37,519 bases of DNA, from positions 1-37,519 of the forward strand of contig CALMGU010000022.1 in assembly GCA_937865685.1 (NCBI GenBank), read 5' to 3'. Made by a program: the position numbers and the translations under genes. Origin of the DNA: an uncultured Alphaproteobacteria bacterium (GTDB lineage Bacteria; Pseudomonadota; Alphaproteobacteria; Micropepsales; Micropepsaceae). Below the pieces are notes generated by a model, which saw only the letters and a list, made by a program, of their open reading frames with translations, made no database searches and was not told where the DNA came from. This document shows positions 1-8,025 of this stretch, in pieces. The number at the start of each line of letters is the position of its first letter. The stretch's first letter is position 1.

Positions 1-643
1 GCGTGAAGCCTTCGCGGAAAGCCGAGCCCAGCAGCACTTTGTCACCCACCACGATGGGCGCGGCGTGCAAGCCGATTTCACCCGTGGTCAGATCGGGCTC
101 GATCTTCTGGTCGTCATCCGCCTTCAGATCAACCGAACCATTGTTGCCGAAGCTGGGAATGCGCTGGCCGGTCTTGGCGTCCAGCGCGATCAGTTGGTAG
201 CCCGGCGTGACATAGAGAATGCGGGCTTCCTTGCCGTCGCTCCAATAGGAAAGGCCGCGGCCCGACAGCTGGCGGGGGGCGGCGGCGCCGCGCGCGCCTT
301 CCTTTTCGCCATGGACCCAGAGAAGCTCACCCGTCACCGCGTCCAGCGCGATCACCCCGCGCCGCGAACCGGCGGTGGCGTAGACGACCCCACCGACTTC
401 CAGCGGCGTGCCTTCCAGCTTGAATTCGGGCCGATTGCCGATGTTGTCGGTCTTGAAACGCCAGGCCACTTCCAGCTTGGAGAAGTTGGACGCATTGATC
501 TGGTCCAGCGGCTTGAACCGGCTGCCGGTGATGTCGGCGTTATAACTCGACCAGTCCACATTCTGGCCGGTCTGGGCAAAAGCCATATGCCCGCCCAAAA
601 GCAGTGCCGTCAGGCCCGCACCGGCAATCAAACTCTTCAACAT
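1..643 (-). CDS. PQQ-dependent dehydrogenase (glucose dehydrogenase-like), partial: first ~214 residues
   Basis: This is the N-terminal part of a periplasmic quinoprotein dehydrogenase; the gene runs off the left edge of the window. The ATG at 643 follows a purine-rich stretch (AAGGGGCGGAAACGA) and opens a signal peptide (MLKSLIAGAGLTALLLGG... ending near AFA|QTG). The next residues run closely parallel to the complete paralogue at 4374-6434: both have SNFSKLEV.WRFKTDN, the EGTPLE.GGV.Y.TAGSRRG segment and the LDAKTGQ.(V/I)P.FG propeller blade typical of the Gcd group. The family oxidises sugars, alcohols or related substrates with pyrroloquinoline quinone and passes electrons to the respiratory chain. 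No cytochrome domain can be judged because the C-terminus is missing. The substrate is unknown. It lies divergent from the amine oxidase across a 508-base gap. Confidence 0.88.
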   Translation of the reverse strand, partial: MLKSLIAGAGLTALLLGGHMAFAQTGQNVDWSSYNADITGSRFKPLDQINASNFSKLEVAWRFKTDNIGNRPEFKLEGTPLEVGGVVYATAGSRRGVIALDAVTGELLWVHGEKEGARGAAAPRQLSGRGLSYWSDGKEARILYVTPGYQLIALDAKTGQRIPSFGNNGSVDLKADDDQKIEPDLTTGEIGLHAAPIVVGDKVLLGSAFREGFT

Positions 644-1151
644 TCGTTTCCGCCCCTTCACGGTGGTTGTCACTTGAACTCTGATGTCAGGCATCTCTGA
701 TGGAATGGCGGCCGGCTTTTGCAGCCCGCGATCGCTCAATGCGCGTCAACGAAGTGCGTCTCTGCGCTTTCCAAGCGATTTGAAGCACGGCTTCGACGCT
801 TTGCGTATCCACCCTTTTTGAGACGCGCCCTTCCACCAAGTCGCGGGCAATCTCATCTCGAACGGGACCCCTGTAAAGGCGAGCAACCCAGATATTGCAG
901 TGCACCATGAGGAATGGGAGGGATGAAGTTTCGCCAATGTCGGCGCATGACCCGTAACATCCTGATATTGCTCATATAAGTCAGCGCGGGAGGTGGTATG
1001 AAGGCCCTTGCGAGAAAGCGCCGCAGAGGGCTGGTTCGGGAATAACGGGGGCCGCGTTTTTTATAAAGAAGCGACCCGATGATGCGGCGCTGCAACTTCC
1101 CGAAATTGCCGGCGACAGCATAGTATCCCGCGTCGCTAGGGAGAATGATCC
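644..1151. other. 508-base intergenic region between divergent PQQ dehydrogenase and amine oxidase
   Basis: No convincing gene is seen here. Short overlapping reading frames occur on both strands (for example 687-908 minus, arginine-rich), but none has a good ribosome site, codon pattern or recognisable domain. The region must hold the promoters for both divergent genes. A TATAAA-like box lies near 1061-1066 in an AT-rich patch, and the amine oxidase ribosome site (AGGGAG, 1138-1143) is at the right end. The left part (about 700-900) has a composition resembling decayed coding DNA, but I cannot name an origin. Confidence 0.4.
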
Positions 1152-2753
1152 GTGCAGAATAAGAATGAGAATCCCGTCAGCCGCCGCGCGCTATTGAAGC
1201 TGATCGGCACCACGGCCGGCACCGCCATGATGTACGAAACCATGGTGGCGATGGGTTATGCGGGAACTTCGGATTTCAACAATCCGATCAAATTGTCCGG
1301 CGATGTGAAAGGCGCCACCGTGCTGGTCCTCGGTGCGGGCCTTGCGGGCATGACCGCGGCCTATGAACTGCGCAAGGCCGGCTACAAAGTGCAGGTTCTG
1401 GAATATAACGACCGGCCCGGGGGACGGAACTGGTCGCTCTATGGCGGCGACAGCTATACCGAAATGGGCGGCGTCACCCAGAAGATCACGTTCGACAAGG
1501 GCCTTTATTTCAATCCCGGCCCCTGGCGCATTCCCTATCACCATCGCGCGTTGCTGCATTACTGCAAGGAATTCGGGGTGCAGCTCGAATCCTTCAACAT
1601 GGTCAACTACAATGCCTATGTGCATTCGACCAAGTCGTTCGGCGGCAAACCCAAGCGCCACCGCGAAATCCAGGCGGATTTCGACGGTTATCTGGGCGAG
1701 ATGCTGGCCAAGGCCACGGCGCACGACAAGCTTGATGCGCCGCTGACCAAGGACGAGAAGGACGGCCTCCTTCAGGTGCTGCGCTTCTGGGGCGCGCTGG
1801 ACAAGAATTACGAATACAAGAAAAGCGAAATGGCCAGCAACATGCGCGGCTTCAAGGTCGATCCGGGCGGCGGGTTGGCGCCGCTGCCGGTCGATTCCGA
1901 TCCCATCCCGATGAAGGAACTCTTCAATTCGCAGATGTGGTTCTCGGTCATCGCGGGCAAGATCTATGAATTCCAGACGCCGATATTCCAGCCGGTTGGC
2001 GGCATGGGCATGATCGGCAAGGCCTTTGGCCAGCAGCTGACCGGCGCGATCAAATACAATTGCAAGGTCACCGGCATTCAGCAGGACGGCAACGGCGTCA
2101 CCGTCACCTATATCGATTCCAAGACCGGCGGCGCGCCGCAAAAAGCCACCGCCAAATGGTGCGTTTGCACCATTCCCGCCACCATTCTGGGTCAGATTCC
2201 CATGAATGTGGGCGGGCCGATGCGGAATGCGATCAACTCCCTCTCCTACGACGCGGCCTATAAGGTCGGCTTGGAATTCAAGCGCCGCTTCTGGGAAGAG
2301 GATGACGGCATCTATGGCGGCATCACTTATACTGACCAGCCGATCTCCAACATCAGCTATCCTTCGACGGATTATCACCGCAAGGGCGGCGGCGTGCTTC
2401 TGGGCGGCTATATCTTCTCCGACAGCCCGCGCACCTATGAATTCGAGGCTCTGTCGGCGCCCGAACAGATCAAGGCCGCCCTGGACCAGGGCGCCAAGAT
2501 CCATCCGCAATATATGAAGGAATATAAGAGCGGCGTGGGCGTGTCCTGGCATCGCGTGCCTTGGACCTTGGGCTGTTCTGGTCGCTGGACGGAAGCCAAC
2601 CGCGCCAAGAATTACAACAATCTCTGCGCCATCGATGGGCGCATCGTGCTGGCGGGCGAGCATGCTTCGCGCCTGCCCGCATGGCAGGAAGGCGCGGTGA
2701 CATCGGCGCTGGATGCCGTCGGCCGCCTGCATAAACGGGTGCTGTCGGCCTAG
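1152..2753 (+). CDS. Tat-exported flavin-containing amine oxidase
   Basis: This is an FAD-dependent amine oxidoreductase of the monoamine/L-amino-acid oxidase family, 533 residues. It should oxidatively deaminate an amine or amino acid to the imine or carbonyl plus ammonia, with oxygen or a quinone as acceptor. The GTG start at 1152 is set by AGGGAG eight bases upstream; the nearby ATG at 1145 reads into a stop. The N-terminus carries a twin-arginine signal (SRRALLKLIG, then a hydrophobic stretch), so export as a folded flavoprotein is expected. The FAD dinucleotide fold is clear (LGAGLAGMTAAYELRKAG, then a Glu and RPGGR), as is the C-terminal FAD loop (LAGEHASRLPAWQEGAV). The gene stands alone between the two PQQ dehydrogenases and converges on the M28 peptidase at a strong terminator. 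The substrate cannot be read from sequence; a polyamine, tyramine-like or amino-acid substrate is possible. Confidence 0.85.
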   Translation: MQNKNENPVSRRALLKLIGTTAGTAMMYETMVAMGYAGTSDFNNPIKLSGDVKGATVLVLGAGLAGMTAAYELRKAGYKVQVLEYNDRPGGRNWSLYGGDSYTEMGGVTQKITFDKGLYFNPGPWRIPYHHRALLHYCKEFGVQLESFNMVNYNAYVHSTKSFGGKPKRHREIQADFDGYLGEMLAKATAHDKLDAPLTKDEKDGLLQVLRFWGALDKNYEYKKSEMASNMRGFKVDPGGGLAPLPVDSDPIPMKELFNSQMWFSVIAGKIYEFQTPIFQPVGGMGMIGKAFGQQLTGAIKYNCKVTGIQQDGNGVTVTYIDSKTGGAPQKATAKWCVCTIPATILGQIPMNVGGPMRNAINSLSYDAAYKVGLEFKRRFWEEDDGIYGGITYTDQPISNISYPSTDYHRKGGGVLLGGYIFSDSPRTYEFEALSAPEQIKAALDQGAKIHPQYMKEYKSGVGVSWHRVPWTLGCSGRWTEANRAKNYNNLCAIDGRIVLAGEHASRLPAWQEGAVTSALDAVGRLHKRVLSA

Positions 2754-2824
2754 GAGCGACGGCCAGGAAAAGTGTGAAGCGCCGGAACGGCGCGCAACGG
2801 TTTTCCGTTGGCCGCGCGACCAAA

Positions 2825-2860
2825 CAAAAAGGGCGGGAGATATTTTCTCCCGCCTTTTTT
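2825..2860. terminator. Bidirectional rho-independent terminator
   Basis: A stem of GGCGGGAGA (2832-2840) pairs with TCTCCCGCC (2846-2854) around a five-base loop. An A-tract lies on one side and a T-tract on the other, so it can stop transcription from both the amine oxidase (+) and the M28 peptidase operon (-). The two genes converge here. Confidence 0.9.
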
Positions 2861-2865
2861 GTTTT

Positions 2866-4362
2866 CTACTGCACGCAAGACTTGGCGGAATCAGCGATCC
2901 AGGCTTCGCACTGGGCGAGGCTGAGATAGCCTTGCGGCGTGCCCGGCGCGTTGGGGTCGGTGCCTACCGGCTGCTGCAGATCTTTCAGCGGCATTCTGTT
3001 TACGCCATCGATGATCCTGGCATAGGCACGCGTCACCGCCGCCAGTCCCGGCGCGGATACCACATCAGGCGAATCACTGGCCGTGTGCATGTTGGCGAAA
3101 TCATTGGACTGGGCCACCACGCCGGGAACAAACCAATAGAAGCGGCCCAGATCGCCGGCGGGCGGACGAGCGCTGGCTTCCGACCAGATCGGCACGCCGA
3201 ATTCGCGGAATGCGTCTTCCGCTATTTTCTGCAGATGAGGCCGCGACGCGCCGCCGCCATACCATTCCAGCGGCACGCCCGCCGTGGTCGATCCCGCGGT
3301 GCCGCCATGGGTCATCACTTCGGCGGGATGCTCCGCATTGATCATCAGCGCCGTCTTGGAGAAAAACTTGTCCCGGTTGGCCACCAGCCATTCGCGGCCA
3401 AAACCGCCGGGCTTGATCTGGTGATGGCCGTCCATGCCCAGGAAAATGATGGTACGGCGGCGCTGGCTTTTGGGGATCCTGGCGAAATGTTCCGCCAGTC
3501 CCAGCATGGTCGCGACGCCACTGGCATTGTCGCCCGCGGCATCGAAGAATCCGTCGCGATGGGCGATGACATAAATCGTCTCATCCGTCGCCCCCGGCAA
3601 AGTGCCCCACACCAGATAGGATTTCTGATCCGGCGTCCATTTGGCGTCGAGACGGATTTTGACATGCAGCGCGGCCGAAGCGCCAATCATATCGCGGAGC
3701 GCTTCGCCATCCTCGGTGCCGAGATTGAAGGTCGGCACCTTGGTGTAGGCGCGATAGGATTGCGCACTATAATTCCCGCCCCGCAGATCGGTGGACAGAA
3801 TCGCGGCGGCGCCATGATCTTCGGCGCGCTTGATGATATCCGCCGGCCCTGCCTGATAGCTGGCCGGAACCTTGACCAGAAGGATCGCCTTGCCGCGCAC
3901 ATCGCGGGCCGCGAAATCGGCCTCGCTGCCCAGACCTACATAGACGACTTCAAGATCCAGTTCTTTGCCGTCCGTTCCGGAGCTGGCATAGGCCGGCTCC
4001 GCCGACGCAATCGGGATGGACTTTCCGCTCGCAACCGCCGTTATCGACCAGGTTTCGGCCGCCCATTGCGGGGCGAAGAAATTGACCGTCTGCAGCCGGG
4101 TTTCCAGCCCGATCTGCTTGAATTTGGCCCGCAACCACGCAGCGTCTTCGACATCGGCGGAAGTCCCCGCAAGGCGGCCCCAGAATTGCGGATGCCCGCT
4201 GTCCCGGTAGCGCCGCGCGATGTCGGCCTGCTCGGCCACATATTGCCAAAGATGCTTGCCATCGATCGCGGCATAGCTTGCATCTTTGGCAGGCGCGGCA
4301 TGACCGAATGAACCGCTGAGAAGAATTGCGGCGACCGATGCCATCAGGCAGAATTTCGCCAT
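2866..4362 (-). CDS. Secreted M28-family zinc peptidase-like protein with PA domain and altered active site
   Basis: This 498-residue protein has a cleavable signal peptide (MAKFCLMASVAAILLSGSFGHA|AP), so it is periplasmic or secreted. A protease-associated (PA) insert spans roughly residues 110-215. The M28 peptidase core follows: the His/Asp metal motif (AHRDGFFDAAGDNASG, about 264-279), a candidate third ligand region (NAEHP, about 341) and a late His (ANMHTASDSPD, about 424). In usual M28 enzymes a Gly-Glu-Glu follows the core strand and supplies the catalytic base and a zinc ligand; here the corresponding stretch reads LGMDGHHQ (about 305-312), so the base Glu appears replaced. It may be an aminopeptidase with altered chemistry or a non-catalytic binder. 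The start is supported by a GAGAAAGAG ribosome site, and the gene begins 11 bases after the PQQ dehydrogenase stop, so the two are probably co-transcribed. Confidence 0.8.
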   Translation of the reverse strand: MAKFCLMASVAAILLSGSFGHAAPAKDASYAAIDGKHLWQYVAEQADIARRYRDSGHPQFWGRLAGTSADVEDAAWLRAKFKQIGLETRLQTVNFFAPQWAAETWSITAVASGKSIPIASAEPAYASSGTDGKELDLEVVYVGLGSEADFAARDVRGKAILLVKVPASYQAGPADIIKRAEDHGAAAILSTDLRGGNYSAQSYRAYTKVPTFNLGTEDGEALRDMIGASAALHVKIRLDAKWTPDQKSYLVWGTLPGATDETIYVIAHRDGFFDAAGDNASGVATMLGLAEHFARIPKSQRRRTIIFLGMDGHHQIKPGGFGREWLVANRDKFFSKTALMINAEHPAEVMTHGGTAGSTTAGVPLEWYGGGASRPHLQKIAEDAFREFGVPIWSEASARPPAGDLGRFYWFVPGVVAQSNDFANMHTASDSPDVVSAPGLAAVTRAYARIIDGVNRMPLKDLQQPVGTDPNAPGTPQGYLSLAQCEAWIADSAKSCVQ

Positions 4363-4373
4363 ACCGCTCTTTC

Positions 4374-6434
4374 TCAGTTGTTATCCGGTAAAGCGTAACA
4401 AACATACTCGCCGGAATAATTGCCGCCGCTGATGGCGACGATGATGTATTGCTTGCCATTGACCATATAGGTCATCGGCGTGCCGGATTGCGGCGCCGGC
4501 ATCAACACCGCCCCAACTTCCTTCCCGTCTTTCTGATCGTAAGCGCGCAGCATCGCTCCGCGCGGATGATCGGGACCATTGGTGAGCACGCCTTCGCCCG
4601 CGATCACCAGATTCTTCGTCACCAGGGTGCCGATATTGTAGGTGGTCTGGCCGGTGCGGGGGATGGTCATGCCCTTCAGCGCGGGATTGTTGCGCACCAC
4701 ATCCGGCGTTTCGCCATGCGGGATCTGCCATTTGAAATCGCCCGTATCCAGATTGATGGCGGTGATGGTGGCATAAGGCGGCTTGATGATGTTCATGCCC
4801 TCCACCGTCCAGCTCTGGCTGTTGCCGTCACCGGCCGGGCGCGGCGGCGCCTTGACCAGCGGCGCATCCGCGCCGGAGCCCGCCCCGCCCGTGCCCACCA
4901 TCTCGATCCGGTTGCCCGCGATGCCTTCGATATAGCGCATGTCCGACAGGCCCGGCGGAGGCGGCACCACGCCGATGGGTTCGAAGCAGGAATTGCAGGC
5001 GAACAGGAACGCGGTATGAGTCTCCGGATTGAAGGAGCCGCCCGGCCAGTTGGTGCCGCCATTGCCGCCGCCCAAAGTGAGAATGCCCTTTGGCCCCGGC
5101 AGTCTCGACAGCACCGGCGGCGAGAACACCGGCCCCATCTTGTAATCCTTCACCATCTCCAGCGCCTTGGCCTTCAAGGCAGGCGTGAAGTCGATCAGAT
5201 CGTCATTCGACACGCCGTTGCGCGAATAGGCTTTGGGCTTGGTGGGGAAAGGCTGGGTGGGCGCATACCATTCGCCGGGCACATCGCCTTTCTCGACTTT
5301 CTTTTCCGGAATCGGCCAGACCGGCTTGCCGGTGGTGCGGTCCAGCACATAGAGCCAGCCTTGCTTGGAAGGCTGCGCCACCGCCTTGATCGCGCGTCCG
5401 CCCACAGTGATGTCCATCAGCATGGGCGCGGCGGAGGCATCCATGTCCCACAAGGGATGATGGACCATCTGATAATACCATTTGAGCTTGCCGGTATCGA
5501 GATCGACCGCCACCACACTTTCGCCGAACAGGTCGGGACCGGGACGATAGCCGCCATAAAAATCGCCGGTGGGCGATTCCACCGGCAGATAGGCGGTGTT
5601 GAGTTCGCGGTCGACCGTGATCTGGTTCCACACGCCGGTATTGCCGGTATTGTCGGCAGTACCATCGAACCAGGTGTCGTAACCGAACTCGCCTTTCTTG
5701 GGGATGGTGTGGAAGGTCCAGAGCCGTTTGCCGGTGCGCGCGTCATAGGCGCGGACGTAACCCTTGTTGTTGCGGTAGGTGGCGGGGGTGAAGCCTTCGC
5801 GGAAGGCCGCGCCCACCAGCACGATATTGCCCGCCACCGTGGGGGCGGCATGCAGCCCAACCTCGCCGGTTTCCAGATCGGGCCGGATTTCCTGGTCGAA
5901 ATCCTTTTTCAGATCGACGATGCCGTGCTCGCCGAAACCCGGCACCGGCTGGCCGGTCTTGGCGTCCAGCGCCACCAGGCGATAGCCCGGCGTGACATAC
6001 AAAATGCGCGCCTCGTTCCCGTCGCTCCAATAGGACAATCCGCGCCCCGACAGCTGACGGGGGGCGGCGCCGCCGCGCGCGCCTTCCTTTTCGCCATGCA
6101 CCCAGAGCAGCTCGCCCGTCACCGCATCCAGCGCCACCACGCCTCGCCGCGAACCGGCGGTGGTGTAGATCACCCCGCCGATTTCCAGCGGCGTGCCTTC
6201 CAGCTTGAATTCCGGACGATTGCCAATGTTGTCGGTCTTGAACCGCCATACCACTTCCAGCTTGGAAAAGTTGGAGGCGTTGATCTGATCCAGCGGCAGG
6301 AAATGGCTTGCGGCCAGATCGGCGCCATAGTGCCGCCATTCCACATTGGCGCCGGTCTGCGCCATCGCGCTGCCCGCCAGCAAGGCGGCCAAGCCAGTAC
6401 CCAGAATCAAGGATTGCTTTTTATTGATTGTCAT
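4374..6434 (-). CDS. PQQ-dependent dehydrogenase, soluble periplasmic glucose dehydrogenase-like
   Basis: This is a complete quinoprotein dehydrogenase of 686 residues. I chose the ATG at 6434 because AAGGGGGAA lies just upstream and it opens a clean signal peptide (MTINKKQSLILGTGLAALLAGSAMA|QTG); the frame continues upstream without support. The body is an eight-bladed PQQ propeller of the Gcd (COG4993) group, with landmarks RRGVVALDAVTGELLW, WDMDASAAPMLMDI, the LDRTTGKPVWPIPE blade with TQPFPTKP, and GTPMTYMVNGKQY near the end. Unlike membrane glucose dehydrogenase it lacks the N-terminal membrane segments. It has no CxxCH haem motif (the CNSCF stretch lacks the His), so electrons must go to a separate cytochrome or quinone. 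The substrate is not readable. It is a close paralogue of the partial gene at 1-643 and lies upstream of the M28 gene in one operon. No PQQ biosynthesis genes are in the window. Confidence 0.9.
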   Translation of the reverse strand: MTINKKQSLILGTGLAALLAGSAMAQTGANVEWRHYGADLAASHFLPLDQINASNFSKLEVVWRFKTDNIGNRPEFKLEGTPLEIGGVIYTTAGSRRGVVALDAVTGELLWVHGEKEGARGGAAPRQLSGRGLSYWSDGNEARILYVTPGYRLVALDAKTGQPVPGFGEHGIVDLKKDFDQEIRPDLETGEVGLHAAPTVAGNIVLVGAAFREGFTPATYRNNKGYVRAYDARTGKRLWTFHTIPKKGEFGYDTWFDGTADNTGNTGVWNQITVDRELNTAYLPVESPTGDFYGGYRPGPDLFGESVVAVDLDTGKLKWYYQMVHHPLWDMDASAAPMLMDITVGGRAIKAVAQPSKQGWLYVLDRTTGKPVWPIPEKKVEKGDVPGEWYAPTQPFPTKPKAYSRNGVSNDDLIDFTPALKAKALEMVKDYKMGPVFSPPVLSRLPGPKGILTLGGGNGGTNWPGGSFNPETHTAFLFACNSCFEPIGVVPPPPGLSDMRYIEGIAGNRIEMVGTGGAGSGADAPLVKAPPRPAGDGNSQSWTVEGMNIIKPPYATITAINLDTGDFKWQIPHGETPDVVRNNPALKGMTIPRTGQTTYNIGTLVTKNLVIAGEGVLTNGPDHPRGAMLRAYDQKDGKEVGAVLMPAPQSGTPMTYMVNGKQYIIVAISGGNYSGEYVCYALPDNN

Positions 6435-6523
6435 GTCGGTTCCCCCTTCTGCCATCATGCCTTTTTGTTTGGAGAAGAAAAGTATTTCCGATGCTGCATC
6501 TGCGAGTGATTTTCGATAGAAGG

Positions 6524-6529
6524 TATAAT
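6524..6529 (+). promoter_or_regulatory. -10 box of the P450 promoter (perfect TATAAT)
   Basis: A perfect TATAAT sits 30 bases before the GTG start of the P450 gene in the 124-base divergent spacer. No good -35 hexamer lies 16-18 bases upstream, so the promoter may be activator-dependent. The expected transcript leader is about 20-25 bases. Confidence 0.45.
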
Positions 6530-6558
6530 GTCGCGAAACGCTGCGCCGGAGCGCCATC

Positions 6559-7917
6559 GTGCTGAACACGCCCTTCATTCCCGTCAGCGCGCCGGTGCAC
6601 CGGCGCCGCCTCACCCGGCTGGAGACCGCATTCATCGCGCGGCGCAATGTGCTGGAGATCATTCCCAGCTTCGCCTATCGCCAGCCCATCGTGTCCGGCG
6701 ACATTCTGGTGCGCTGGCACATGCTGGCCGATCCCGCGGGCATGAAGCGGGTGATGCTGGACAATCTGGCCAATTATCCCAAATCGGAAATCATGCGCCG
6801 GATGCTGCGCCCGGCCATCGGCGAAAGCCTGTTCAATGCGGACGGCCCCGACTGGAAATGGCAGCGCCAGGCGGTGGCGCCCGTCTTCACCCATCGCAAT
6901 GTGGTGGCCCTGGCCCCGGCCATGACCGTCACCGCCGAGCGCGCCATCGCGCGGCTCAGGCAAAGCGGCGGGCGGGCGGAGCTGGTCAAGGAAATGCTCA
7001 CCGCCACTTTCGATGTGATCTGCGATGTGGCTTTGTCGGGGCGCGAGCATTTCGACAGCGAAACTTTCGCCAAGGCCATCACCCAATATTTCCAGACCGC
7101 GGGCCGCGCCTCGCTGCTGGATTTCCTGGGCTTTCCCGAATGGTTTCCCCGGCCGGGCGAATTGCTGGCCGGCTCCTCCGTCCGCACCATGCATTCCATG
7201 GTGGCCGCCGCCATCGAAGCGCGCCGCAACCATGCCACCGGCAAAGCCGACGATCTGCTCGACTATATGCTGGCCGCGCAGGACCCGGAAACCGGCCAGC
7301 GCATGAGCCCGCAAGACCTGATTCACAATATGCAATTCTTCATCGTCGCCGGTCACGAGACCACGGCGCTGGCGCTGTCCTGGGCGCTTTATCTTCTGGC
7401 CAATTCGCCGGAGCAGCAGCTCCGGGCGCGAGCGGAAGTGGCGGCGCAATTGAATGGCCGAACCGCCGAGGCATCCGATCTGGCGGCGATGCCTTTCATT
7501 CAGCAGGTGCTGGAAGAAGCGATGCGGCTTTATCCGCCGGTCGGCCTTCTGGCTCGCAACGTGCTGGCGGAAGATGAGCTTTGCGGCCGGGTGATGAAGC
7601 CCAACGATATTCTCTTCCTGCCCATCTGGGCGCTGCACCGGCACGAACTGTTATGGGACCGCCCGGAGATGTTCGATCCGGACCGTTTCGATCCCGGCAA
7701 GGGGCCGAAGCGGGACAAGTATCAGTATCTTCCCTTCGGCGCGGGCCCGCGCGTTTGCGTGGGCGCCAACTTCGCCATGATGCAGGCCGGGATCATCCTG
7801 GCCAGCCTGATTCAACGTTTCCGTTTCCGTCCCAGCCAGCCCGCGCCGCATCCGGTGATGACCATGACCGTGCGGCCGGAGCCCGGTGTCTTTCTCGAAC
7901 TCCAAGCCATTGAATAA
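6559..7917 (+). CDS. Cytochrome P450 monooxygenase
   Basis: This is a soluble bacterial cytochrome P450 of 452 residues with all hallmark motifs. The I-helix oxygen-activation motif is AGHETTALALSW (about 264), the K-helix ExxR is EEAMRLYPP (about 319), and the haem-thiolate loop is PFGAGPRVCVGANFA with the ligand Cys near residue 399. It would hydroxylate or epoxidise a hydrophobic substrate using electrons from a ferredoxin/reductase pair, which is not in this window. The GTG start at 6559 is forced because a stop lies at 6526 in frame and no ATG intervenes; a GGAG lies seven to eight bases upstream. It is divergent from the PQQ dehydrogenase and 108 bases ahead of the dienelactone-hydrolase-like gene, with which it may form a transcript. 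The P450 family number and substrate cannot be given. Confidence 0.92.
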   Translation: MLNTPFIPVSAPVHRRRLTRLETAFIARRNVLEIIPSFAYRQPIVSGDILVRWHMLADPAGMKRVMLDNLANYPKSEIMRRMLRPAIGESLFNADGPDWKWQRQAVAPVFTHRNVVALAPAMTVTAERAIARLRQSGGRAELVKEMLTATFDVICDVALSGREHFDSETFAKAITQYFQTAGRASLLDFLGFPEWFPRPGELLAGSSVRTMHSMVAAAIEARRNHATGKADDLLDYMLAAQDPETGQRMSPQDLIHNMQFFIVAGHETTALALSWALYLLANSPEQQLRARAEVAAQLNGRTAEASDLAAMPFIQQVLEEAMRLYPPVGLLARNVLAEDELCGRVMKPNDILFLPIWALHRHELLWDRPEMFDPDRFDPGKGPKRDKYQYLPFGAGPRVCVGANFAMMQAGIILASLIQRFRFRPSQPAPHPVMTMTVRPEPGVFLELQAIE

Positions 7918-8025
7918 GGCGGAATATTTCAGCCTTGCGCCTTTGCCTTGGGGAACGCGCCGCGCATGGCGGACTTAGCCTTGATGCGCTAACGTCCGCG
8001 CGCTGAATTCAGCCAGGAGGGTAAC

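Noticed and set aside
1191-2732. Long open frame antisense to the amine oxidase (513 codons)
   Set aside because: It is a mirror of codon bias in GC-rich DNA: low-complexity His/Gly/Ala/Arg protein, no domain, fully covered by a well-supported gene.
4984-5001. CNSCF in the PQQ dehydrogenase as a cytochrome c haem site
   Set aside because: Haem attachment needs CxxCH; the fifth residue is Phe.
4449-6509. Long open frame antisense to the PQQ dehydrogenase (686 codons)
   Set aside because: Composition is His/Arg/Gly rich with no motif, and the opposite strand encodes a complete quinoprotein; the same shadow recurs over the partial paralogue at 65-700.
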